Below are positions 22,953 through 30,894 of a stretch of 64,000 nt of DNA, in pieces (within the stretch, counting starts at the first letter, position 1; each line of letters begins with the position of its first letter). The position numbers and the translations under genes were made by a program. The notes under the pieces are model-generated. The model was given only the letters and a program-made list of their open reading frames with translations, was not told the origin of the DNA and did not search any database. The DNA lies in IMG/VR virus record IMGVR_UViG_3300036818_000089, positions 1 through 64,000 of that record. The stretch is one strand, 5' to 3'. This DNA comes from a virus.

Positions 22953-23351
22953 CACCGGGGCGCCGGCCGGGGGGTGGTAGTGCACCCTCCGGCCGGCTGC
23001 ACCCCTCCCTCAACCGCCAAGCTGTGACAAGGGTGCGCCCGCCATAGTTGCGCATCCGGCAGCGGATTACACGACCAACCTGGGTGTTGTGACCGGAACA
23101 GTGGCGGCTGGCCACCTCCGGCGACACCCATCCGGCCTATCCGATGGACTAAATGGCCGCTTTGGGTGCTCTTGTCTACCTGCCTGCACCATCAGGGGCA
23201 CCGAGCAACGGCACGCAGCACCCGTCCAGACGACTCGAAACCGCCCGACCCGTAGCACACAGTCACACCCACACCGCATACGCGGCCCATCACCCACGCC
23301 ACCACACAAAACATCTATACCCACCCAGGGTACCCGTGGCACCCTTAGCAC

Positions 23352-23627
23352 ATGCTGGAGTGGCGAGCAACCCCCGCCCCGGGCACAGGCAAAGTCCTCC
23401 GCTGGACACCAGCCGGCCCGGAGCTCGTCGGCACATCCCCCCTCCGAGTCGCCTGCCCCGTCGAATCCTGCCGGGCCGCCATCGGCGAACACTGCCGCCG
23501 GCCAGTCCCACGCCGTGGCCGCATCCGCTGCACCACCCACCAGCCGCGCATCGACGACGCAGCGGCGCTGACCGACGACCCCGTGCACCAGCCCGGCAGA
23601 CCAGCGCCGCAGCGAATCTCGGCCTAA
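23352..23627 (+). CDS. Zinc-finger-type small protein
   Basis: 91 residues. Cys and His positions CPVESCRAAIGEHCRRP followed by RIRCTTHQPRI match the short zinc-binding motif (CPxC-A-xGxxCR...H) common in actinobacterial and phage proteins. No clear Shine-Dalgarno, and the 5' end follows a low-complexity CAC-rich region, so a leaderless start is likely. Probably DNA or RNA binding. Confidence 0.6.
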   Translation: MLEWRATPAPGTGKVLRWTPAGPELVGTSPLRVACPVESCRAAIGEHCRRPVPRRGRIRCTTHQPRIDDAAALTDDPVHQPGRPAPQRISA

Positions 23628-23708
23628 CCCACCCGGCCGCGCCTCGTTGACCAGCCCCACCTGTGGTGCCAAAATCTTGGCTACCACAGACAGAACGGGG
23701 CCATTGCT

Positions 23709-23762
23709 ATGCCCAAATACGGTGCGCCCGTACGCGCCCGAACCCGCCAGACGATCGCATGA
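23709..23762 (+). CDS. Possible 17-residue leader peptide
   Basis: MPKYGAPVRARTRQTIA overlaps the next start as ATGA and has GGGG upstream. Basic, short, and possibly only a translational coupling leader. Retained as low confidence. Confidence 0.3.
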   Translation: MPKYGAPVRARTRQTIA

Positions 23763-24121
23763 CCGGGCCCGCACGCAGCGCACCCGGCCCACACGACACC
23801 GCGATCCTCAACCTCATCGCCGGCAAACAATCCCTCGCCGCCATCTACCAGGCCGGCGGCGGCCGGTGGAACAGCCTCGACGTCGCCGACGTCCTACACC
23901 GCTACCAGCTCACCATCAACCAGGGCGGCTCGATCGTCCGCGCCGACGTGCCCGCCGACCGGGTCCTGTCCGCTGGGCTGCGATCGACCAACCAGAAGAT
24001 CCGCAGCACAGCGCTGCGGGCCGAGCAGATGCTCATCGCACTGTCCCGCGAGCTGGGTGCTGAGTCCGCGCGCGCCCAGTTGCGGGTGCTGCGGGAAGGC
24101 AACGCCGGGGGTGGCCGGTGA
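23759..24121 (+). CDS. Helical hypothetical protein upstream of HNH-like gene
   Basis: 120 residues. Early AILNLIAGKQSLAAIYQAGG, WNSLDVADVLHRYQLT and a long C-terminal helix (RAEQMLIALSRELGAESA). The fold resembles a helix-turn-helix adaptor. GTGA-coupled to the downstream HNH-like gene, so probably its functional partner. Confidence 0.6.
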   Translation: MTGPARSAPGPHDTAILNLIAGKQSLAAIYQAGGGRWNSLDVADVLHRYQLTINQGGSIVRADVPADRVLSAGLRSTNQKIRSTALRAEQMLIALSRELGAESARAQLRVLREGNAGGGR

Positions 24122-24660
24122 GGCGCTCCGGGCCGCTCCCCCGCCGCACCGAACTCAAGCGGACGACCGAACTGCCGCGCGGTGTCGACCTGGTGCGGGT
24201 CACACCGCTGCGCCAGCGCGCTGTGCCGGCCACGCCCCACGCGAAACTCGCCGCGTCCGCCGAACGGGCCGCCGAGAAACTGGCCCGCGAGATCGTGGGT
24301 GAGCGGTCCGGGGGCTGGTGCGAGATCCGCATCCCCGGCGAATGCCTGGGCCGCATGTCGAACTGGTGCCACCGGATCGCCGAAGGCCAGGGCGGCCGGT
24401 GGCTCGCCTCCAACGGCGTCGGCGGGTGCGGCTCAGGCACCACCGGCTGCCACGGCTGGACCCACCGCAACCCGGCGCTGGCCGAGGCGCACGGCTGGAT
24501 CGTCGCCCCGACCTACCAGGTCGTCGATGGCCTGCGTGTCCGGCTGGACGCTGACGCGTTCCCCGCCTACCTGTGGCGGCCCGGATCCTCGGCGCCGGAC
24601 TGGATGTGGCTGGACAACCACGGCGGCGCGGTGACCGTGGACCAGGTCGACGCGGTTTGA
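24118..24660 (+). CDS. HNH/NinG-like endonuclease candidate
   Basis: 180 residues. The Cys/His pattern CEIRIPGECLGRMSNWCHRI (about residues 68-87), then CGSGTTGCHGWTHRNP (about 103-118), is a zinc-stabilised HNH-like core followed by AEAHGWIV. This resembles phage NinG/HNH recombination nucleases, which resolve or process replication intermediates. The basic N-terminus (RRSGPLPRRTELKRTTELPR) is DNA-binding-like. Located between the recombination genes and the partition operon. Confidence 0.7.
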   Translation: MRRSGPLPRRTELKRTTELPRGVDLVRVTPLRQRAVPATPHAKLAASAERAAEKLAREIVGERSGGWCEIRIPGECLGRMSNWCHRIAEGQGGRWLASNGVGGCGSGTTGCHGWTHRNPALAEAHGWIVAPTYQVVDGLRVRLDADAFPAYLWRPGSSAPDWMWLDNHGGAVTVDQVDAV

Positions 24661-24774
24661 ACTGGTGGAGATCGTCCAGCGGGACGGTGACCTGTGGCTC
24701 GTCTGACCCGGGGCGCCGCGACTGGCGGACCCCTTCGGAGGATCAGATGGTGCAGAACTGGACGGAGAAGCAGC

Positions 24775-24966
24775 GTGGGTGACTTCGTGACGACGATCGG
24801 CGTGATCCACGAACCAGGCACACCGGCAGAGCAGCGGGACGCCATCATCCGTGTCGCGCGCCGGTTCCCGCTCACCAGTCAACGGGCGGAACGGCGTCAC
24901 GTGCTGGAAGTGCTGGGTCTGCTGGATCGGATCCCGGACCTGTTCGACGTCCAGAACATCGAGTAG
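24775..24966 (+). CDS. Small hypothetical protein
   Basis: 63 residues from GTG 24775 with GGAG upstream. Contains VTTIGVIHEPGTPAEQRDAI and LGLLDRIPDLFDVQNIE. A hairpin terminator follows 18 bases after the stop. Function unknown. A 13-codon frame just upstream (24666) may be an additional tiny gene. Confidence 0.6.
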   Translation: MGDFVTTIGVIHEPGTPAEQRDAIIRVARRFPLTSQRAERRHVLEVLGLLDRIPDLFDVQNIE

Positions 24967-24984
24967 CCGCACCGGCCCGCTCGT

Positions 24985-25021
24985 CAGCGGAGAGCCCCCG
25001 AGATTGGGGTGCTCTCCGCTG
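24985..25021 (+). terminator. Hairpin terminator
   Basis: CAGCGGAGAGC pairs with 25011-25021, with four extra C:G pairs inside across a one-base bulge. It separates the recombination operon from the partition region. Confidence 0.65.
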
Positions 25022-25058
25022 TTCTGTGTGCCGACATGCCGGACGGCGGTCGCCGGGT

Positions 25059-25091
25059 GGGAACGTTTAACGTTTGTGCGATAGCGTTCCC
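25059..25091. promoter_or_regulatory. Promoter/operator of small gene at 25095
   Basis: GGGAACG and CGTTCCC arms 19 bases apart enclose two tandem AACGTTT units (25062-25075) and a TAGCGT -10-like hexamer at 25082. The ATG follows 8 bases after, so the mRNA may be leaderless. Confidence 0.5.
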
Positions 25092-25094
25092 GCC

Positions 25095-25337
25095 ATGCCG
25101 CGACAAGCCCCCTCACCTGCGTGTGTGTCGCACTCTGACCGCCGTGATCGGCTGCTCGGCTTCCGGGTGTCCGCGCAATGGCTGGCCCGCTGGCACCGCG
25201 AACTGGCCCGGATCAAAGCCGACACGGGTATCCATCCGCGCGCCCTGTCGCTGATCGTGCTCGACGTGCTGCGTGACTCGGTGCCAGCGATCCGGGCCCG
25301 CGCGATCAGCGAGTCCGATGTGTCCTCGCCACCCTGA
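25095..25337 (+). CDS. Small HTH/RHH-like protein next to partition locus
   Basis: 80 residues. Basic N-terminus (SHSDRRDRLLGFRVSAQW) and the helices LARWHRELARIKADTGIHPRA and LSLIVLDVLRDSVP suggest a small DNA-binding protein. It lies upstream of two palindromes and parA and could be a copy-number or partition regulator. Identity not established. Confidence 0.6.
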   Translation: MPRQAPSPACVSHSDRRDRLLGFRVSAQWLARWHRELARIKADTGIHPRALSLIVLDVLRDSVPAIRARAISESDVSSPP

Positions 25338-25345
25338 CATTTGCT

Positions 25346-25367
25346 GTGCACTTGTGCACAAGTGCAC
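25346..25367. repeat. Partition palindrome 1 (22 bp)
   Basis: Perfect palindrome with half-site GTGCACTTGTG. It differs from the second copy only at position 4 and its mirror position. Confidence 0.75.
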
Positions 25368-25382
25368 CTGTTGTGTCCGCCC

Positions 25383-25404
25383 GTGTACTTGTGCACAAGT
25401 ACAC
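25383..25404. repeat. Partition palindrome 2 (22 bp)
   Basis: Perfect palindrome with half-site GTGTACTTGTG, 37 bp centre-to-centre from copy 1 and 21 bp before the parA ATG. Candidate parS and operator. Confidence 0.75.
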
Positions 25405-25425
25405 ATAGATGGGAGACCACCGCCC

Positions 25426-26265
25426 ATGGCACGCAGATACGCGTTCTGCAACAACAAGGGCGGTGTCGGGAAATCCACCGAGGTCACCGACACCGCCGCC
25501 GCGCTCGCCATGCGAGACCGCAACGTCCTCGTCGTCGACTTCGACCCACAAGCCGACGCCAGCCGCCGCATGGGATTCGAGGTCAACACTGACGAGGACT
25601 GCGACACCATCGCCGACGTCATCCGCGAAGTGCACTCCAGTCGCGGCGGCGCCGTGAAAGAAGGTCTAGCGGCGAAGGTCATCCAGCAATGCCGCTGGCA
25701 GTTGCCCTACGCGCCGCGGATCCACTTCATTCCCTCCCGGTTCGACCTGGAAGACAGCGCCGCCGACACCAGCAGCGCGAATTCGTTCTTCCGGCTCGCC
25801 GACGCGCTCAAGGGCGTCGACGACCAGTACGACTACTGCCTGATCGACCTGCCGCCGTCGCTCGGCCCGCTCGCGCAGATGGGTTGGGCAGCGTGCGGAG
25901 ACCGCCAGGACGGGTTGATCGTCGTCACCCAGCCCACGTTCCCCGCGATCCGCGGTGCACGCCGCACCGTCGAACGGGTCTACGCCCGACGTTCCCGGCT
26001 GGACGTGCCCGACCTCGACGTCGTCGGCGCGGTCATCAACATGACCCGAAACACCCGCCACCACGCCCAACGCATCGCCGAGATCCGCAGCCTGTTCGGT
26101 GATCGGGTGTGGGTCGAGCAGCCGATGCGCACCGCGTTCTCCGAGCAGGACGACAAGAGCCTGCCCATCACCGCATTGCCGCCTGGCTACCCGGACCGGG
26201 AGGCCCTGTCTCGGATACCGGCGATCGTCGCCGACAAACTGATCGAGCGTGGAGAGGCAGCATGA
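25426..26265 (+). CDS. parA: ParA-family partition ATPase
   Basis: 279 residues from ATG 25426 (GGGAG upstream), preferred over a frame extending through the palindromes. Deviant Walker A NNKGGVGKST at residues 9-18, the LVVDFDPQADASRRM Walker A' segment and the YCLIDLPPSLGPLAQ Walker B segment are intact. It lacks the N-terminal HTH of P1-type ParA, making it a small type Ib-like ParA. ATGA-coupled to an RHH protein, which completes a ParA/RHH partition operon as in TP228-like plasmids. Strong evidence for extrachromosomal maintenance. Confidence 0.9.
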   Translation: MARRYAFCNNKGGVGKSTEVTDTAAALAMRDRNVLVVDFDPQADASRRMGFEVNTDEDCDTIADVIREVHSSRGGAVKEGLAAKVIQQCRWQLPYAPRIHFIPSRFDLEDSAADTSSANSFFRLADALKGVDDQYDYCLIDLPPSLGPLAQMGWAACGDRQDGLIVVTQPTFPAIRGARRTVERVYARRSRLDVPDLDVVGAVINMTRNTRHHAQRIAEIRSLFGDRVWVEQPMRTAFSEQDDKSLPITALPPGYPDREALSRIPAIVADKLIERGEAA

Positions 26266-26672
26266 CCAGCGAGGGAATCACCCCAGAGATCCGGCCACTG
26301 CCCGAACCGCCGTCCAGCACGGCGCCCCCGAGCCGCCCGAGCCGTAGTCAGCGCATGGCCGGCGAGTCACGGGACCAGCCAGCGGCGCCCCCAGTCCGCG
26401 GCGCGCTGGTGCCTCCCGAACTGGACCTGGTCGACCCGGACGCAGGCAACGCCACGGACACGGTGACGCTGCGGATGCGCAAGCAGCACTGCGACTACCT
26501 GGGTGGTCTACGTGAGGCCATCTCGATCCGATATGGGGTGTCGAAACGGGTCATCGACGAAGCGGTGGTGGTGCTGCTGCGTCAGCACAGAGGTGACCTG
26601 ATCGAACTGGTGTCGCCGATGTCGAAGCCAGACAAGGTGGTCGACGTGGACCGGTTCCTCGGCGACCAGTAG
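26262..26672 (+). CDS. RHH centromere-binding partner of ParA
   Basis: 136 residues. A disordered Pro/Ser/Arg-rich N-terminus (residues 1-60) would stimulate ParA. The C-terminus has a strand TVTLRMRKQHCDYLGGLREA followed by two helices (SKRVIDEAVVVLLRQH), the ribbon-helix-helix arrangement. Length and architecture match ParG/Omega-type partners, and the palindromes 860 bp upstream are the expected binding sites. Confidence 0.75.
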   Translation: MTSEGITPEIRPLPEPPSSTAPPSRPSRSQRMAGESRDQPAAPPVRGALVPPELDLVDPDAGNATDTVTLRMRKQHCDYLGGLREAISIRYGVSKRVIDEAVVVLLRQHRGDLIELVSPMSKPDKVVDVDRFLGDQ

Positions 26673-26681
26673 GCGTCGACG

Positions 26682-26700
26682 CGATTTACGCCGTAAATCG
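26682..26700. terminator. 19-bp palindrome between convergent genes
   Basis: CGATTTACG-C-CGTAAATCG. It is A+T-rich and lies between the partition operon and a leftward gene. Bidirectional terminator or operator. Confidence 0.55.
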
Positions 26701-26708
26701 GTGGGGGG

Positions 26709-27269
26709 TCAGGTGCAGAGGTAGGCGTGCATCGCGTGGACCACCTTCGGCGCCAGACCGGAACGGACCTGCGTTGAGTTGCGTGTCTCCCTGGCCTGTA
26801 GCAACGCGAGGGCGACGTACGCGCGTTCGATAAGGGTCAGATCGCGGATCCGCAGGCGGCCAGCGAGTCGGGCCCGCACTCGCTGGGCCATCCACGGGTC
26901 CGGTCGGCGGTGACACAGCACGTGCTGGACAGCGATCGACGTCGCCGGATCCATCACCGGGTTCGCCCACGGGTCGTCGATCGGCAGGTCCGTCCAGGCT
27001 GCCGCTGTCACCCACCGGTGGCGGATCACCCGCGCCTCGTCCGCGGGCGACAAGGGAAGCGAATGGCCGCACAGACCTAGGAACAGTTCCTCAACCACGC
27101 GGGCGGCTGCGACGGTGACCGGGCGACCGCAATGCAGCATCCGGTCGAGGTGGAACTGCGGGACCCCTGCCGCATAGAGCGCCTGCAGTCGGCGCGCCGA
27201 ACCGAGCGACGGGACCGCCCGGTTGGCGCATTGGAAGTGGCGGCGGCGCTGGTCGAGGATGGCTGCCAT
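26709..27269 (-). CDS. HTH-type regulator related to the 21628 protein
   Basis: 186 residues from ATG 27269 (GGTAGG upstream). Contains LGSARRLQALYAAGVPQFHL, VTVAAARVVEELFLGL and AAAWTDLPIDDPWANP, one copy of the module seen twice in the 21628-22707 protein. The C-terminus IRDLTLIERAYVALALLQAR is helical. Likely transcriptional regulator of the transfer module. Confidence 0.65.
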   Translation of the reverse strand: MAAILDQRRRHFQCANRAVPSLGSARRLQALYAAGVPQFHLDRMLHCGRPVTVAAARVVEELFLGLCGHSLPLSPADEARVIRHRWVTAAAWTDLPIDDPWANPVMDPATSIAVQHVLCHRRPDPWMAQRVRARLAGRLRIRDLTLIERAYVALALLQARETRNSTQVRSGLAPKVVHAMHAYLCT

Positions 27270-27330
27270 CGCGCTACCTACCCGTTCCGTCCACGAACCC
27301 ACTGGTCATCGAACAGATCATCGACCTCCA

Positions 27331-27603
27331 TCACACACCGATCATGGGACTCATGTGACTGATACCAGTGATGACGACCATGACCACGACGACGAGGCCC
27401 ACGACGACAAGTACCACCGGGAACCGGTTGCGGGGGCCGTGGTCAGCTCTGCTGGACCACTGGTCGTCGTCCAGGATGTCCGGGTCCGGGTAGGCGATCG
27501 TGTCGTCGTCGTCCGGGTGGTCGGCTGCTTCTCCGATCCGGTTCCGTGGCACCGCTGGGGTGCCCCACTCCTCATCACCCGACCGTCTGCTACGCAATCC
27601 CAT
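27331..27603 (-). CDS. Small tail-anchored membrane protein
   Basis: 90 residues overlapping the translocase stop by 14 bases. Acidic cytoplasmic N-terminus (DHPDDDDTIAYPDPDILDDDQ), then a single C-terminal helix (VVLVVVGLVVVVMVVITGI). Small one-pass proteins accompany actinomycete Tra genes as spread (Spd) factors. That role is inferred from position only. Confidence 0.6.
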   Translation of the reverse strand: MGLRSRRSGDEEWGTPAVPRNRIGEAADHPDDDDTIAYPDPDILDDDQWSSRADHGPRNRFPVVLVVVGLVVVVMVVITGISHMSPMIGV

Positions 27604-30115
27604 CCGTAAGCCCTCTTTCGGTGTTGTTTTGTTGCACGCGGGAAGAACCCTCCCCGTTTAGTCCTCGCCTGGCGTTGTGCTCATCGGTCCCATCCATGTC
27701 AGACAGTGCGACGTACCGCTGGCCCGCCTCGCCGTCGACGCGGCCCGCCCGGATCTCGACCTGCCCATCCCGCAGCGCCTGTGCCAGTTGCTGCGCCGAC
27801 CAGCCGCCGTACACGCTCGGCCACTGGGTGCGCAGCCGAGTCAGCACGTCACTGGACTTGACCTTCGGCCGGCCGCCCATCACCGTGATCACGTCCTCAC
27901 GGAATCCGTCCGATGAGTTGCCGCCATGGCCGCCGTACAGTTCCACCGCGCGGCGGGTGACCCGATGCAGGTCCTCGACCGACAGGTAGAAGAACCGCAG
28001 TAGCTCGGGGGTGGCGGTGAACCCTCGCGTCATCGCCGTCCCGACGTCACCCAGGCTCAGGTCGGTTTTCGGACGCAACCCGACGGCAGTCACCCCGGCG
28101 CGGTGGGATCCGGTGCCCAGGGTGGCGTCGTTGCTGGTGTGGTCACCGGTCGAGAAGCACGCCTTGTTCGAGGCGACGGACACCAGTTGCCGCGGGAGAC
28201 CGCCGTTGGTCGGCTCCGGCGTGGCCATGATGATGGTGTCGCCGTACTTACGGGCCGCGCTCATTAGCAGCACGATCCGTTCCTCGGCCAACTTGCCGTA
28301 CTTGGCGTGCAGGAACAGCGCCTGGCACTCGTCGATCACCAGGACCTGCGGGCGCAGCCTGCTGTCGACCTCGGCGATCTCGCGGGTCGCGGCCCGTTCA
28401 CCGCCGTGTTCCTTCAGCGCACGGCCGCGCTCTTCGAGATTGTCGTACATGGTCTGGATTCGGTCCATGCACGCACGGACGGTGTCCTCGCCGATCCCGG
28501 TTTTCAGGGTGGCCAGGCGGGGTTCTGCGGGGTCGTAATCGGCGTTGGTGGCCATGACGAAGACGTGGATGTCGACTAGCGGGTCGAGCATCGCGCCCGC
28601 GAGCAGGGCGAGGATCAGCGTCGATTTGCCACCGCCCATGATCCCGCTGAGCACGTAGTTGGCCTCGAACAGGCGAGCGTTGATCACGTTCGCGCGGATG
28701 CCGATACCGACCGGGACACCCCGGAAATAATCGGTGACGACAGTGTTGAGGTTAGCCAATAGCGGATAGGGGGGGACGGGACGGTTGAGACTGCCGCGGT
28801 CGGCGATCCACAGGTCCAGGACACTGGCCTTGTCGTCGGGTTCGGTAGCCCACACCTCCTGCTGCTTGCGTTCCAGGTTGTGGGCCAGCACGACCCGCTT
28901 GCCGACGATCATTTCGACGGGCACACCGCGTGGTAGGCGGATCTGGCAACGCCATCCGTCGCCGTCGCGGGTCGGGCGCATCGGCCACAGGCCACGGCGG
29001 GCGTATTCCTGGTCGCCCGGGTCGAGGTCCTCGGCTGGCCAGCCCTCCCGGTCCTCCCGGCCCTCCCGGGCGGCGGCGAGTTTGGGGATTCCCAGTTCCT
29101 GCAGGGAACCGATGATGGCCGCCTCGTCCGGGTCGAGGCCGGGGCGTGGCAGCAGACGGCGTCGGGGCTGCCGGGGCGCGGGAACAATCGCGGGGTCGGC
29201 CGGGGTATACGTGTCGTCGTGGTCGACACCCTCGGCGTCGACCACGGTGGCCGTGTCGTGGGGGTCCTGGTCCTCGTAGCCGGTGTCGGTGTAGTAGGTC
29301 AGGCCCTCCTCGTTGGGGCCGGTGATCGCGGGCGGCGAGGTGGTCCAGCGGCGGGTGGCGTCCGCCCTCGCCGCGGGGGCGTTGTCGTCGCTGTTCTCCT
29401 GGGCCTGCCACGCGGGGGTGGTGGCGCGGGCACGGCCCACAGCCCACAACACGATCCACACCGCCACCACGGCGACCAGCAGGAACGACGCCCACACCAG
29501 CGTGACGATCCGCACCAGGTCGGCGATGAACGCGAACACCGCGGTGAAGGGGGCGAAGATCGCGGCGGCGTCGCGGGACATGACCGACAGGGCGACCCCA
29601 ACAACCAGCAGGACCCCGGCCACGCAGCCGATGCCCAGGCCGAACGCCTTGGTCCACGCCCACGGCATGGTGGACCACCACTCGACGCGGTGGCGGTGCC
29701 GCTGCTCCCGGGCATCTTTGGCGCGGGATTCCCACTCCAGCAGGGCTTTGTTGTCGCCGCACTGTTCGGCGCGGCGTTGCATCCGCTCGTAGCGGGCGCC
29801 GCTGCGGGAGTCCCACACGCGTTGTGCCAGCACCATGGCGCCAGCGATGGGGTAGCCGATCGCGTGGCGGGCGGCGGCACCGAGGATGGCGCGGGTGCGG
29901 TGGTGGGTGGCGACGGTGCGGGTGAGACGGCCCAGGGCGGCGGCGTCGGTGACGTAGCCGTCGAGGCGGGCGCCGCGCTGGCCACGCTGGGATTCCAGTT
30001 GCGTGTAGAGCGCGACCGCGGCGGGGTCGGGCGCCGCGTCGGGGCCGATGTGGGGCAGGTGGTGCACGCTGGCCAACTCGTCTGGCCGGCCGCAGTCGGG
30101 TGGGGTTGGCATCAC
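27590..30115 (-). CDS. FtsK/TraB-type DNA translocase
   Basis: 841 residues. After a charged N-terminal 150, two or three transmembrane helices (FGLGIGCVAGVLLVVGVALS and ASFLLVAVVAVWIVLWAVG) anchor the protein. An acidic linker follows. The motor domain has Walker A GIMGGGKST (about residue 488), Walker B VLVIDECQALF (about residue 593) and an ARG-rich RKYGDTIIMATPEP strand. The arrangement of TM segments plus a single FtsK motor matches TraSA/TraB of AICEs and Streptomyces plasmids, which move double-stranded DNA between mycelial cells. GTG start 30115 or ATG 30112. Confidence 0.85.
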   Translation of the reverse strand: MMPTPPDCGRPDELASVHHLPHIGPDAAPDPAAVALYTQLESQRGQRGARLDGYVTDAAALGRLTRTVATHHRTRAILGAAARHAIGYPIAGAMVLAQRVWDSRSGARYERMQRRAEQCGDNKALLEWESRAKDAREQRHRHRVEWWSTMPWAWTKAFGLGIGCVAGVLLVVGVALSVMSRDAAAIFAPFTAVFAFIADLVRIVTLVWASFLLVAVVAVWIVLWAVGRARATTPAWQAQENSDDNAPAARADATRRWTTSPPAITGPNEEGLTYYTDTGYEDQDPHDTATVVDAEGVDHDDTYTPADPAIVPAPRQPRRRLLPRPGLDPDEAAIIGSLQELGIPKLAAAREGREDREGWPAEDLDPGDQEYARRGLWPMRPTRDGDGWRCQIRLPRGVPVEMIVGKRVVLAHNLERKQQEVWATEPDDKASVLDLWIADRGSLNRPVPPYPLLANLNTVVTDYFRGVPVGIGIRANVINARLFEANYVLSGIMGGGKSTLILALLAGAMLDPLVDIHVFVMATNADYDPAEPRLATLKTGIGEDTVRACMDRIQTMYDNLEERGRALKEHGGERAATREIAEVDSRLRPQVLVIDECQALFLHAKYGKLAEERIVLLMSAARKYGDTIIMATPEPTNGGLPRQLVSVASNKACFSTGDHTSNDATLGTGSHRAGVTAVGLRPKTDLSLGDVGTAMTRGFTATPELLRFFYLSVEDLHRVTRRAVELYGGHGGNSSDGFREDVITVMGGRPKVKSSDVLTRLRTQWPSVYGGWSAQQLAQALRDGQVEIRAGRVDGEAGQRYVALSDMDGTDEHNARRGLNGEGSSRVQQNNTERGLTDGIA

Positions 30116-30180
30116 GGTGGTCCAATCACCTGCGAAGGGATCACCCCCTTCCCGGGGGTTCGGGTTGGGCTGGGCGCCGG

Positions 30181-30201
30181 GGGAGCCCCGCCGGGGCTCC
30201 C
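30181..30201. terminator. 9-bp GC hairpin
   Basis: GGGAGCCCC and its complement around GCC, between a small membrane gene and the translocase start. Terminator or attenuator. Confidence 0.55.
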
Positions 30202-30210
30202 CCGGCGGGG

Positions 30211-30378
30211 TCAGTCCTGCGCCGGGCCGGGCACGGCGGGGGCGCTGAACACGTGGAAGTGGATGCCCTGCGTCGGCAGGTACTGGCCGATGATGTACGC
30301 GACCACGAACAGCACGCCAACCGCGACGATCAGGGACGGCATGGACATTTTCGTGCCCTTGGGCCTGGTTCCAGCCAT
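30211..30378 (-). CDS. Small one-pass membrane protein
   Basis: 55 residues from ATG 30378 (GAGG upstream). Basic start (MAGTRPKGTKM), one helix (SLIVAVGVLFVVAYIIGQYL), short extracytoplasmic tail. Spd-like by position. Confidence 0.6.
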   Translation of the reverse strand: MAGTRPKGTKMSMPSLIVAVGVLFVVAYIIGQYLPTQGIHFHVFSAPAVPGPAQD

Positions 30379-30435
30379 GGTGTTTACCTCGTTCTCTGTT
30401 GTCGTTGCTGGGGTTGCGCTGCGGGTATTGGGGGG

Positions 30436-30645
30436 TCAGATCCGCTGCGAGTGGACGGCGGCGGGGGCGGCCTCGATGTGGTAGGCGTGCTGCATGTTCA
30501 CGCCGAACGCGATGGACATCATCACGACGAGTACCGCGCCAGCGGCCCAGAGGGTCACGGCCAGTGGCGTGTTCTTCGGGCGCTTCGTCGTCGACGACCT
30601 AGTGGTGGACCGGGTGGGGACGCTGCTACCGGGCATGTTTTCCAT
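30436..30645 (-). CDS. Small one-pass membrane protein
   Basis: 69 residues: Ser/Thr/Arg-rich basic N-terminus (TRSTTRSSTTKRPKN), then LAVTLWAAGAVLVVMMSIAF helix. AGGAAG ribosome site. Same topology as the neighbour, so they may form a pair in the transfer complex. Confidence 0.65.
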   Translation of the reverse strand: MENMPGSSVPTRSTTRSSTTKRPKNTPLAVTLWAAGAVLVVMMSIAFGVNMQHAYHIEAAPAAVHSQRI

Positions 30646-30691
30646 GATTGGCTTCCTGCCTTTTCTCTGGACGGTTTCAGGGTTCCTGATT

Positions 30692-30874
30692 TCAGGAGGT
30701 CACTTTGAATTCTTGCTTGGCGTGGATGTAGCCGCCGTCGCCGTTGCTGAACTCCACGAAGACTCCGTTGTCATCTGTGAAGGCCTCGTCCACGGTGGCC
30801 GTTCGGCCGTTGCTGAACTTCACCTCGTCACCGGCGTGCAGTTCGCTGGCTTTCACCACGGCATATTTGGCCAT
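30692..30874 (-). CDS. Small beta-rich protein
   Basis: 60 residues from ATG 30874 (AAAGGA). The sequence KYAVVKASELHAGDEVKFSN, then a TATVDEAF turn, looks like a SH3/OB-type small beta barrel. Function unknown. Confidence 0.65.
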   Translation of the reverse strand: MAKYAVVKASELHAGDEVKFSNGRTATVDEAFTDDNGVFVEFSNGDGGYIHAKQEFKVTS

Positions 30875-30894
30875 GTCGGTAATTCCTTTCGTTG

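Larger units (their letters stand above)
22708..23351. other. 640-bp non-coding hub with palindromes
   Basis: No coding frame here has a ribosome site and biased third positions. It contains a TTTGGTG...CACCAAA palindrome, a further TTTGGTG half-site at 22751, a 24-bp palindrome and a GC-rich hairpin. Candidate control region or secondary origin. Confidence 0.5.

Noticed and set aside
22687-23127. Minus-strand frame through the 22.7-23.1 kb hub
   Set aside because: Low-complexity composition, no ribosome site and overlap with several palindromes.
26682-26700. Attachment-site interpretation of the 19-bp palindrome
   Set aside because: No integrase or tRNA gene is near and a terminator between convergent genes explains it.
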